The notes below the pieces were generated by a model, which had not been told where the DNA came from, searched no databases, and was given only the letters and a program-made list of their open reading frames with translations. A DNA stretch of 24,493 nt from ZC4RG35 sp041747855. GTDB taxonomy: Bacteria > Actinomycetota > Acidimicrobiia > Spongiisociales > ZC4RG35. The stretch is from the NCBI GenBank assembly GCA_041747855.1, contig JBGTEJ010000089.1:1-24493 (forward strand), read 5' to 3'. A program made the position numbers and the translations under genes. This document shows positions 7,884 to 14,311 of the stretch, piece after piece. How positions within the stretch are numbered: the first letter of the stretch is position 1; each line of letters opens with the position of its first letter.

Positions 7884-7966
7884 GTGGGTGACGGGCCGCA
7901 CTCCGTGCGGCACCCCCCTCGACCTCGCTTCGCTTCGGCCGGTCCCCCCGCAAGCAGGGGGACACC
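7884..7966 (+). repeat. Hairpin-rich interspersed repeat, copy A (forward)
   Basis: This unit directly follows the dGTPase stop. It contains a 7-bp hairpin, GCCGCAC (7895-7901) with GTGCGGC (7905-7911) and a 3-nt loop; a CACCCCCCTCGACCTCGCTTCG core; and a second hairpin, GTCCCCC (7942-7948) with GGGGGAC (7957-7963). It matches copy C in direct orientation and copy B in inverted orientation. It has no coding features. Confidence 0.8.
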
Positions 7967-7978
7967 AGAACCCGACTC

Positions 7979-8068
7979 TTGTGTCACCCCATGAAATGGG
8001 GGGACCGCACGGCCCGAAAGGGCCGGGCGAGGGGGGTGTTCGTGCGAAGCACGGACTCGTCTCTCACC
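7979..8068 (-). repeat. Hairpin-rich interspersed repeat, copy B (inverted)
   Basis: Read on the minus strand this resembles copies A and C. Identical blocks against inverted copy A include GGGGGGACCG and CGAGGGGGGTG in the same order and spacing class. Internal hairpins are CCCCAT/ATGGGG, CGGCCC-GAAA-GGGCCG (8010-8025, with a GAAA loop) and TTCGTGC-GAA-GCACGGA (8039-8055). The last occupies the position of the 7-bp hairpin of copy A, with different bases but the same stem and loop length. Confidence 0.7.
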
Positions 8069-8086
8069 TTGTCACACCGCCAGGTA

Positions 8087-8165
8087 GCGGGCCGCACTGC
8101 CTGCGGCGCCACCCTCGACCTCGCTTCCGCTTTCTTCGGTCCCCTTAAAGGGGGGGGGGACAACC
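8087..8165 (+). repeat. Hairpin-rich interspersed repeat, copy C (forward)
   Basis: Aligns with copy A over about 75 bp: GGGCCGCACT-x-C-x-TGCGGC, then CCACCCTCGACCTCGCTTC, then CGGTCCCC...GGGGGGACAACC. Its first stem is GCCGCA (8091-8096) with TGCGGC (8102-8107). The second stem ends in an uninterrupted run of ten G (8150-8159). It ends about 33 bp before the start of the ABC ATPase gene. Confidence 0.8.
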
Positions 8166-8197
8166 AATGCCACAAGTTCCCCTAACCTGCACGGTTC

Positions 8198-9085
8198 GTG
8201 CTCCGACTCGAGAACCTCCACAAGAATTTCGGGAACATCCGCGCCCTCGACGGGTGCACCTTCGAGGTGGAGCGGGGTCAGATGCTGGGATTTCTCGGAC
8301 CAAACGGATCAGGAAAGACCACTGCGATGCGGTCGGTGTTCGGACTGGTACGACCTGAATCGGGGAGCGTTACCTGGGATGGAGTCCCGATCGGGATGGA
8401 GCAGCGTCTCCGTTTCGGGTATATGCCCGAGCAGCGTGGTCTCTACCCGAAGATGAAGGCAGTCGACCACTTGGTCTATCTGTGTCGGATCCACGGGATG
8501 GCCCAATCTGACGCGGTGTCGAGCGCCGACCTCTGGCTGGAGCGGTTTGGGCTTCTCGAACGTCGCAATGACCGGGTGGAGTCCCTCTCCCATGGCAACC
8601 AGCAGCGAGTACAACTAGCCGCTGCCCTGGTCCACAACCCTGACCTGCTCCTGCTCGACGAGCCATTCAGTGGGCTCGACCCGATGGGGGTGGACACCAT
8701 GTCCGGTGTCCTCATAGAGCAGGCGGCAGAGGGAAAGGCCGTGGTATTCAGCTCGCATCAGCTCGACCTGGTAGAGGATCTCTGCGAGGAGGTCGCCATC
8801 ATCAACCAGGGACGGATCGTTGTCGAGGGGAACGTGCGAACCCTCAAGGACGCCTCACCGATACGTCATCTGGAACTCGACATCGACGGTGACATCGAGG
8901 CTCTGATCGAGTCACTGCCCGACGTCCTCCAGGTCCAGTCGTCGGGCGGATTCCACAGCCTGACCATCGGAGCAGAAACCGACATCCGTGAGTTCGTGGG
9001 TCGGGCCCAGGCGGCTGGCCGACTCCGGCACTTCGCGTACAAGCCGCCCTCACTGACCGACCTGTTCCGGGAGGCGGTTCGATGA
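8198..9085 (+). CDS. ABC exporter ATPase, NatA-like
   Basis: A 295-residue ATPase with all ABC motifs: Walker A GPNGSGKT (34-41), Q-loop in GYMPEQRGLYP (about Gln79), signature LSHGNQQ (130-136), Walker B LLLLDEP (150-156) and H-loop His187 in VVFSSHQLDLVEDL. The last ~80 residues, after the LSHGNQQ-type domain, form the regulatory tail (DUF4162-like) common in NatA/YhaQ-type exporters. The GTG start lies 9 nt after a TAACCT hexamer with no Shine-Dalgarno sequence. The ATGA overlap with the next gene marks a two-gene exporter operon. The NatA family is linked to sodium or drug export; the substrate here is unknown. Confidence 0.92.
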   Translation: MLRLENLHKNFGNIRALDGCTFEVERGQMLGFLGPNGSGKTTAMRSVFGLVRPESGSVTWDGVPIGMEQRLRFGYMPEQRGLYPKMKAVDHLVYLCRIHGMAQSDAVSSADLWLERFGLLERRNDRVESLSHGNQQRVQLAAALVHNPDLLLLDEPFSGLDPMGVDTMSGVLIEQAAEGKAVVFSSHQLDLVEDLCEEVAIINQGRIVVEGNVRTLKDASPIRHLELDIDGDIEALIESLPDVLQVQSSGGFHSLTIGAETDIREFVGRAQAAGRLRHFAYKPPSLTDLFREAVR

Positions 9086-10278
9086 GTCAGTTGTGGCAGG
9101 TGGCCATGCGGGAGCTCCGGGAGCGCGGACGTTCGAAAGCGTTCCTCTTCTCCTCCGTGATCACCCTCATCCTCGTGCTCGGAATGATCTTCATACCCCG
9201 TGTGTTCGGCAGCGGGACTGAGGAGTACACCGTCGGTCTGCTCGGTGAGGGCAATCAGCCGATAGTCACCGCGGCCCTCGGATTCGCCACCGCAGATGAC
9301 GAACCGGGGGATTTGGCTTCCGTGGAGATCACCACCGTCCGCTTCGAGAGCCGTCAGGCCGCTGTTGAGGGCCTCGATTCGGGTGAAGTGGATGCTGTCC
9401 TCGTGGACGGCACCGAGGTCGTCGTCGAGAGTGTCGGATGGGGAGGCTCCAGACTGCTCAGCCTTCTCGGTCAGGGAGCTGCCGCGGTAGCCCTGGAACG
9501 TCTCATCGCCGAGGAAGGCCAGGCGGTCGCTGACGTGATCGAGCTGCTCACTTCAGATCCACTCACCACCACCGCCTTGTCCGGTGGCGAGGTCGGTGAT
9601 TCGTCCCGTTACGTAATTGCCTATGCAGGGTTGATCTTCCTCTACGTGGCCATCCTCCTCTACGGGACCTGGATGCTTACCGGTGTGACAGAAGAGAAGT
9701 CGACGAGGGTGGTCGAAGTCCTCCTCTCCAGTCTCCGACCCTGGCAACTCCTAGGCGGAAAGATCCTCGGCATCGGCCTCCTCGGTCTGGCCCAGTTCGC
9801 CACCACCGTTCTGGTCGCTTTCGCTGGGCTCAGTCTCGGCGGGTTCGAGATCCCCGACCTGGACCCGCTTGCCTTGGCCAACCTGATCTTCTGGTTCATT
9901 CTCGGATTCACCGTCTATGCCCTCCTCTTTGGCGCCGCCGGGTCCCTGGCCTCCCGTGTCGAAGACGCCAACAACGCCGCCCTACCCATGTCGATGATCG
10001 CGGTGGTGGGTCTGTTCATCTCCTTCGCGGCGCTCGACTCACCGGCGGGGATGGCCGCCAGGATCGGCACGATGATCCCGATCACGGCCCCGTTCGTGGT
10101 TCCCGTGAGGGTCTCGCTGGAGGCAATCGCTTGGTGGGAGTTCGCATTGTCCGTCATCCTCACCCTCGCCGCCATCATCGGCTTGGTGTGGGCAGGCGGA
10201 CGGATTTACGCCGGAGGAGTTCTCCGATACGGGGGTAAGGTGCGGTTTCGTGATGCCTGGCGAAGCGCTGCGGAGTAG
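9082..10278 (+). CDS. ABC exporter permease, NatB-like ABC-2 family
   Basis: A 398-residue membrane subunit paired with the upstream ATPase by a 4-bp ATGA overlap. It has the NatB/YhaP layout: a basic N-terminal cytoplasmic helix (MRELRERGRSKAF), TM1 at about residues 20-40, a large extracytoplasmic domain (about 41-170), then five or six helices in the C-terminal half. TGVTEEKSTRVVEVLLSSLRPWQLLGGKILGIGLLGL is the characteristic ABC-2 coupling segment (about residues 201-237). The stop lies 3 bp before the crotonase gene, so that gene may be read from the same transcript although no functional link is obvious. Confidence 0.9.
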   Translation: MSQLWQVAMRELRERGRSKAFLFSSVITLILVLGMIFIPRVFGSGTEEYTVGLLGEGNQPIVTAALGFATADDEPGDLASVEITTVRFESRQAAVEGLDSGEVDAVLVDGTEVVVESVGWGGSRLLSLLGQGAAAVALERLIAEEGQAVADVIELLTSDPLTTTALSGGEVGDSSRYVIAYAGLIFLYVAILLYGTWMLTGVTEEKSTRVVEVLLSSLRPWQLLGGKILGIGLLGLAQFATTVLVAFAGLSLGGFEIPDLDPLALANLIFWFILGFTVYALLFGAAGSLASRVEDANNAALPMSMIAVVGLFISFAALDSPAGMAARIGTMIPITAPFVVPVRVSLEAIAWWEFALSVILTLAAIIGLVWAGGRIYAGGVLRYGGKVRFRDAWRSAAE

Positions 10279-10281
10279 ATC

Positions 10282-11079
10282 GTGAACTTCCAACATCTCG
10301 ACGTAGAGATCGAAGGTGACATCGCCAATCTCTGGCTCAACCGGCCGGAGAAGCTCAACGCCCTGTCTGCCGACATCTGGGAGGACCTCCCGCAGGCTGT
10401 GGAGCACCTCGACGCCGACAGAAGGGTCCGGGTCATAGTCCTCAGCGGAAGAGGCCCGGCCTTCTCGGTGGGAATCGACCTGGAGATGCTGGCCTCGATA
10501 GGGACCGGTGCCCCAACCAGTGACGAGATCTACTCGACGGTGCGACGACTCCAGGGCACCGTGAACTGTCTAGCGGACACCCGCAAGCCGGTGATAGCCG
10601 CGATCCACGGGTACTGCCTCGGAGCGGGGATCAACCTGATCTCGGCATGCGATCTGAGGATGGCGTCATCGGATGCCAGCTTTTCGATACGTGAGACCCG
10701 GATGGGTCTCGTGGCTGACATCGGCGTCCTTCAGCGACTGCCCGCCGTCATAGGACAGGCGGCCACAGCCGAGATGGCGTTCACCGGTGGCAATTACGAC
10801 GCCCGGTGGGCTTTGGAGTGCGGACTCGTCAGTCAGGTCCTCGCCGACCACCAAACCCTCATGGAGGCCGCCCATTCCCTGGCTGGTGTGATCGCGGCCA
10901 ACTCCCCGCTGGTGATATCCGGTATCAAGAGGGTGTTGCAGGCGGGGGCCGGGCGGCCCGTAGAGGAGGGGCTCGAGTTCGTGGCCCGTTGGAACGCAGA
11001 GCACCTCATCTCCAAGGATCTCTACGAGGCGATGGCGGCCCACCTGGAGCGCCGTCCACCCCACTACACCGGCGAGTAG
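10282..11079 (+). CDS. Crotonase-family enzyme, dienoyl-CoA isomerase-like
   Basis: This 265-residue enoyl-CoA hydratase/isomerase superfamily member acts on acyl-CoA thioesters in the cytoplasm. The oxyanion-hole motifs are visible: AFSVGIDL (60-67) and HGYCLGAGINL (109-119). RETRMGLVADIGVLQRLP carries Glu138 and Asp146 eight residues apart. This matches the Glu/Asp pair of delta(3,5)-delta(2,4)-dienoyl-CoA isomerase (ECH1, EVDVGLAADVGTLQRLP) better than the two-Glu pattern of enoyl-CoA hydratase. A role in degrading unsaturated fatty acids is therefore favoured over plain hydration. The GTG start sits 3 bp after the permease stop with no clear Shine-Dalgarno sequence. Family confidence is high; the specific reaction is moderate. 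Confidence 0.88.
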   Translation: MNFQHLDVEIEGDIANLWLNRPEKLNALSADIWEDLPQAVEHLDADRRVRVIVLSGRGPAFSVGIDLEMLASIGTGAPTSDEIYSTVRRLQGTVNCLADTRKPVIAAIHGYCLGAGINLISACDLRMASSDASFSIRETRMGLVADIGVLQRLPAVIGQAATAEMAFTGGNYDARWALECGLVSQVLADHQTLMEAAHSLAGVIAANSPLVISGIKRVLQAGAGRPVEEGLEFVARWNAEHLISKDLYEAMAAHLERRPPHYTGE

Positions 11080-11142
11080 GCGCCCAGGATCGCCAAAGCG
11101 GTCAAAGGACTTCTGGCACCCCGAGAGGGACCTTCTCCCCTG

Positions 11143-11160
11143 TGATCGGGACCCCGATCA
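11143..11160. promoter_or_regulatory. 18-bp dyad upstream of the small membrane-protein gene
   Basis: TGATCGGG (11143-11150) and CCCGATCA (11153-11160) are perfect 8-bp inverted arms separated by 2 bp. The short spacer suits a dimeric DNA-binding protein better than an RNA hairpin. It is 51 bp before ATG 11212, a normal operator position. The regulator is unknown. Confidence 0.4.
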
Positions 11161-11211
11161 GACGATGCTCTCCTTATCAAGCAGTTCGCCATAAGAGAAC
11201 GGAGGCCCCAA

Positions 11212-11748
11212 ATGACTGCTACCACATACAACGAAAGAATTCAGACCGAGAACGTCGGGCACAAGAGGAGTTGGCTGCTACTGGTAGCCGGAATCCTGGC
11301 CCTGGCGGTCGGTTTCGGTTCCATGATCGGCGGAGCGTTCGGCGTTTGGTTCACCTGGAATCAGGCTGTCGTCCAGGATGTGACCACACCGGACGATGCG
11401 GTGATCGCGAACACCCCGGTCCGTGGGCCACTGACGATGTGGGCACAGGCCGACATCATCACCTTCCATCAGCTCGATCGGACAGAAGGTCTGTACTACT
11501 CCCAGATGCCGCGAACGGTCCCCCAGCTCGATGAAGCCGGACAGCCGGTGATCGGCGAGGACGGCGAGCCCGTGATGGTCGCCAATGCGGCCAGGGCCTC
11601 ATGGTTCGACGCAACCACGCTGACCACGGCCCTCAGCCTCGGCATCATCTCCTACGCACTAGCTGCGATAGCGATGGCTGTCGGACTGGTCCTGGTCTTC
11701 GCCGGCTTGGTGTTCCTGCACATTCGCAGGAGGGCAGTGCTGGTCTGA
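11212..11748 (+). CDS. Hypothetical two-helix membrane protein
   Basis: I do not recognise the family of this 178-residue protein. It has a short polar N-terminus, a hydrophobic segment (about 20-48), and an extracytoplasmic-looking middle (about 49-137) with Asp/Gln/Pro-rich stretches such as QLDEAGQPVIGEDGEPV. A second long hydrophobic segment (about 138-170) follows, ending in a basic tail (HIRRR). That predicts both termini inside and an ~85-residue domain outside. The ATG has GGAGG 6 nt upstream, the clearest ribosome-binding site in this part of the window. It stands alone between an upstream dyad and a strong downstream hairpin, so it is probably a single-gene transcript. No enzymatic motif is visible. 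Confidence 0.75.
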   Translation: MTATTYNERIQTENVGHKRSWLLLVAGILALAVGFGSMIGGAFGVWFTWNQAVVQDVTTPDDAVIANTPVRGPLTMWAQADIITFHQLDRTEGLYYSQMPRTVPQLDEAGQPVIGEDGEPVMVANAARASWFDATTLTTALSLGIISYALAAIAMAVGLVLVFAGLVFLHIRRRAVLV

Positions 11749-11771
11749 GTCAAGCTCAGGGCAGCAGCATT

Positions 11772-11797
11772 GGAAGGGCCCCTTCGGGGGCCCTTCC
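11772..11797 (+). terminator. Strong hairpin terminator with TTCG loop
   Basis: GGAAGGGCCCC (11772-11782), loop TTCG, GGGGCCCTTCC (11787-11797): a perfect 11-bp stem with a stabilising tetraloop, 23 bp after the stop. There is no U-run behind it, as is common for actinobacterial hairpins, so efficiency is uncertain. Confidence 0.75.
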
Positions 11798-11847
11798 GCT
11801 CGTCTGCGGTATGACTCACGATTTGGGGTTCGGAGCGAGGTTTAGGG

Positions 11848-11853
11848 CACAAT
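11848..11853 (+). promoter_or_regulatory. -10-like hexamer before the FAD oxidoreductase gene
   Basis: CACAAT ends 7 nt before ATG 11861, and no Shine-Dalgarno sequence is present in the gap. It is consistent with a leaderless transcript but is a weak hexamer. Confidence 0.3.
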
Positions 11854-11860
11854 CACACCG

Positions 11861-13258
11861 ATGACAGGATTCGATGCCGCGGTGGTGGGGGCCGGCCCCA
11901 ACGGACTCGCCGCAGCCGTGGAACTGGCGCGTTCAGGTCGAAAGGTCCTCCTGGTCGAGGGTGCGACCCAAACGGGTGGAGGGACCCGCACCGCAGAACT
12001 AACCCTTCCCGGGTTCCACCACGACGTCTGCTCCGCGATCCACCCTTCGGGTCTCGTCTCCCCATTCTTCAGGCAGGCTGGAGTCGAGGTCGATTGGGTT
12101 CGGCCCCCGGTTGCCGTGTCACATCCACTCGATGGGGGAGGGGTGGCGGCCCTCCTCCCCAGCCTCGACGAGACAGCTTCCCGACTGGGTGAGGATGGCC
12201 CTCTCTACCGGCGCATCATGGGTGTGTTCGCCCGCCAGATAGAAGAGCTTATGGGCATGCTTCTCGGACCGGTCGTTCCCCTGCCGGAACACAAGCTGCT
12301 AATGCTCAAGGCGAGTGTGATCGGAGGACTGCCCGCTTCGGTCCTGGTGCGCAGATTCTCCACACCTGAGGCCAGGGGTCTGATCTCCGGTCTCGCCGCC
12401 CACTCCGTGGCTCCTTTACACCGACTGGCCACGTCGGGAGTGGGTCTGGCCCTTGGAGCGGTTGGTCATGCCGGTGGTTGGCCGCTGGTCCGGGGCGGTT
12501 CCCAACGTCTCACGGATGCCATGGTGAAGCGGTTCGTCGAACTCGGGGGCGTGGTGGAGACCAACCGCACGATCGAGCGTCTCGACGAACTGTCAGCACC
12601 GGTGATCTTCCTCGACGTCATGCCCCCTGCTGCCCTCCGAATCGGGGGCAATCGACTGTCCCTACAGGCACGCCGGAGACTGGAACGCTGGAAACCAGGA
12701 CCCGGTGTGTTCAAGGTCGATTGGGCCCTCGATGGGCCCGTCCCCTGGTCTGACCCAGTCAGCAGCGGGGCGGGGACGGTGCATGTAGGTGGAACCTTCG
12801 AAGAGATCCATAGATCGGAAAAGGCCGTGTTCTCGGGGGAACACCCGGAACGGCCTTTCGTGCTCCTAGCCCAGCAGTCCCTCTTCGACCCGACCCGGGC
12901 CCCTTCGGGCAAGCACACATTGTGGGGCTACTGCCATGTCCCGACAGGGTCCACGGTCGATATGACCAAGGCGATGGAAGGCCAGATCGAGAGATTCGCA
13001 CCAGGGTTCAAAGATCTGATCCTCGCCAAGGCCACGATGAACAGCCCCCAGTACCAGGCTTACAACCCGAATCTGGTCGGAGGCGACATAGGCGGAGGCA
13101 AATTCGGGATCGGGAAGGTCCTCCAGGTGGGATCGCGTCGACCCTACGACCTCGGTGGCGGTGTCTTCCTCTGTTCGTCGGCGGTCCCACCAGGGGCCGG
13201 AGTGCACGGCATGTGCGGCTACAACGCGGTAAGGGCCGCCATCGGAGAAGGCGACTGA
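11861..13258 (+). CDS. Phytoene-dehydrogenase-like FAD-dependent oxidoreductase
   Basis: This 465-residue flavoprotein belongs to the CrtI/PYROXD2-like group of NAD(P)/FAD-dependent oxidoreductases. The N-terminal dinucleotide-binding fold is plain: AAVVGAGPNGLAAAVEL with G10-x-G12-x-x-G15, then an acidic residue after VLLVEG, then a GGGTRT motif that binds FAD. The CSAIHPSG and GGSQRLTDAMVKRFVELGGVVETN segments match the family. The C-terminal GGGVFLCSSAVPPGAGVHGMCGYNA is the second FAD-contacting region. No phytoene synthase or other carotenoid gene is nearby, so the substrate could be a lipid or other polyene. Its stop is one base from the stop of the convergent FabH gene. Confidence 0.85.
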   Translation: MTGFDAAVVGAGPNGLAAAVELARSGRKVLLVEGATQTGGGTRTAELTLPGFHHDVCSAIHPSGLVSPFFRQAGVEVDWVRPPVAVSHPLDGGGVAALLPSLDETASRLGEDGPLYRRIMGVFARQIEELMGMLLGPVVPLPEHKLLMLKASVIGGLPASVLVRRFSTPEARGLISGLAAHSVAPLHRLATSGVGLALGAVGHAGGWPLVRGGSQRLTDAMVKRFVELGGVVETNRTIERLDELSAPVIFLDVMPPAALRIGGNRLSLQARRRLERWKPGPGVFKVDWALDGPVPWSDPVSSGAGTVHVGGTFEEIHRSEKAVFSGEHPERPFVLLAQQSLFDPTRAPSGKHTLWGYCHVPTGSTVDMTKAMEGQIERFAPGFKDLILAKATMNSPQYQAYNPNLVGGDIGGGKFGIGKVLQVGSRRPYDLGGGVFLCSSAVPPGAGVHGMCGYNAVRAAIGEGD

Positions 13259-13259
13259 C

Positions 13260-14237
13260 TCAGAACTGGACGGCGGCAGCCGACCAATGAAATCCGGCGC
13301 CGAAGGCGGTGAGGACAACGAGATCCCCGGGTCTGATCCGCTCGCTCTCCACGGCCTCCCAAAGTGCAAAAGGGACCGTCGCCGATCCGATGTTGCCGTA
13401 CTCGTGAACATTGACGAAGACCCGATCCTCATCCAGACCCATCTTCTTCCGGACCGCATCGATTATCCGCAGATTGGCCTGATGGGGGATCACCAGGGCG
13501 ACTTCGCTCAAGGATCGACCGACCTTTCCAAGCACTTCCTCAGCGGCCTCGCTCATGCGCTTCACCGCGTCCACGAAGACCCGCTTACCGTCCATCACCA
13601 GACGGTTGTAGTCCCCGCTCAGCAGGGTCTTCTCGTTGAACGGGTTCCTGGTGCCACCGGCGGCGAGGGTCAGGATCTCCGCACTGCCCCCATCGGTGCC
13701 GCTGACCACATCGAGGACCACTGCCCGACCCCCGGTCGGACCCATGACGACCGCTCCGGCGCCATCACCGAAGAGGACCGCGGTCGCCCTGTCCTGAAGG
13801 GATATCAGACGGGTGATCAACTCGACCCCGATGACCAGAACGTTCTTCGGGGAGGATGTGATTCGGGACTTCGCCACGTCGACAGCTTGTACGAAACCGG
13901 CGCACCCACTCCCCGCCATGTCGAAAGTGGGGATGTTGCGACACCCCAGTTCGTGTTGGACCAGCGCCGCGGTGTCGGGCGTCAACATCTCCTGGGTGTC
14001 GGTGGCGAGGATGATCTCGTCGATGTCGGCTGCGACCATCCCGGCGTCTTTGATGGCGACCTGGGAAGCCTCGACAGCCATCGTCATGGTGGTCTCTTCG
14101 TCGGCGGCGAATCGTCTCCGTTTGATCCCAGTCCGCTGAGTGATCCATTCATCGGTGGTATCGACCAGAACCGCCCAGTCGTCATTGGTGACGACCCGCG
14201 ACGGTACATACCCGCCGAATCCGAGGATGTGAGCCAT
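13260..14237 (-). CDS. fabH: 3-oxoacyl-ACP synthase III (FabH), first copy
   Basis: FabH condenses an acyl-CoA starter with malonyl-ACP to begin fatty-acid synthesis. The 325-residue length is standard. The catalytic triad is intact: Cys112 in GSGCAGF, His252 in IPHQANLRI and Asn282 in EYGNIGSAT. The TDEWITQRTGIKRRR and LFGDGAGAVV segments are also canonical. The start at 14237 gives the usual N-terminus (MAHILGFGGYVPSRVVTN). It lies 74 bp downstream of the DUF2079 gene on the same strand and ends one base from the convergent oxidoreductase, with no terminator between. Starter preference (straight or branched acyl-CoA) cannot be told. A second, longer paralogue lies at 23117-24187. Confidence 0.95.
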   Translation of the reverse strand: MAHILGFGGYVPSRVVTNDDWAVLVDTTDEWITQRTGIKRRRFAADEETTMTMAVEASQVAIKDAGMVAADIDEIILATDTQEMLTPDTAALVQHELGCRNIPTFDMAGSGCAGFVQAVDVAKSRITSSPKNVLVIGVELITRLISLQDRATAVLFGDGAGAVVMGPTGGRAVVLDVVSGTDGGSAEILTLAAGGTRNPFNEKTLLSGDYNRLVMDGKRVFVDAVKRMSEAAEEVLGKVGRSLSEVALVIPHQANLRIIDAVRKKMGLDEDRVFVNVHEYGNIGSATVPFALWEAVESERIRPGDLVVLTAFGAGFHWSAAAVQF

Positions 14238-14311
14238 GTGCCCGGAACACTAGGCGACAACCCCGTATGACGGCGCCGACAAGACCATGCCATGGGGAGA
14301 GTTCTCTACGA

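Larger units (their letters stand above)
7883..8197. other. 315-bp gene-free region holding the repeat cluster
   Basis: This is the only stretch over 300 bases without a gene. Almost all of it is taken by repeat copies A, B and C. The last ~30 bp hold a possible -10 element (TAACCT, 8183-8188) for the downstream ABC exporter. Short open frames across it reflect the GC-rich repeat and show no protein-family features. The region may also act as a terminator for the dGTPase transcript, since several hairpins follow its stop codon. Confidence 0.75.

Noticed and set aside
7884..8165. CRISPR array or tandem repeat interpretation of the intergenic repeats
   Set aside because: There are only three copies, one inverted, with no uniform spacers and no cas genes. 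The pattern is that of interspersed palindromic elements.
13287..14270. Long plus-strand open frame opposite fabH
   Set aside because: It is the antisense shadow of a gene with a complete FabH triad; its translation is low-complexity and rich in His, Asp and Gly, with no domain.
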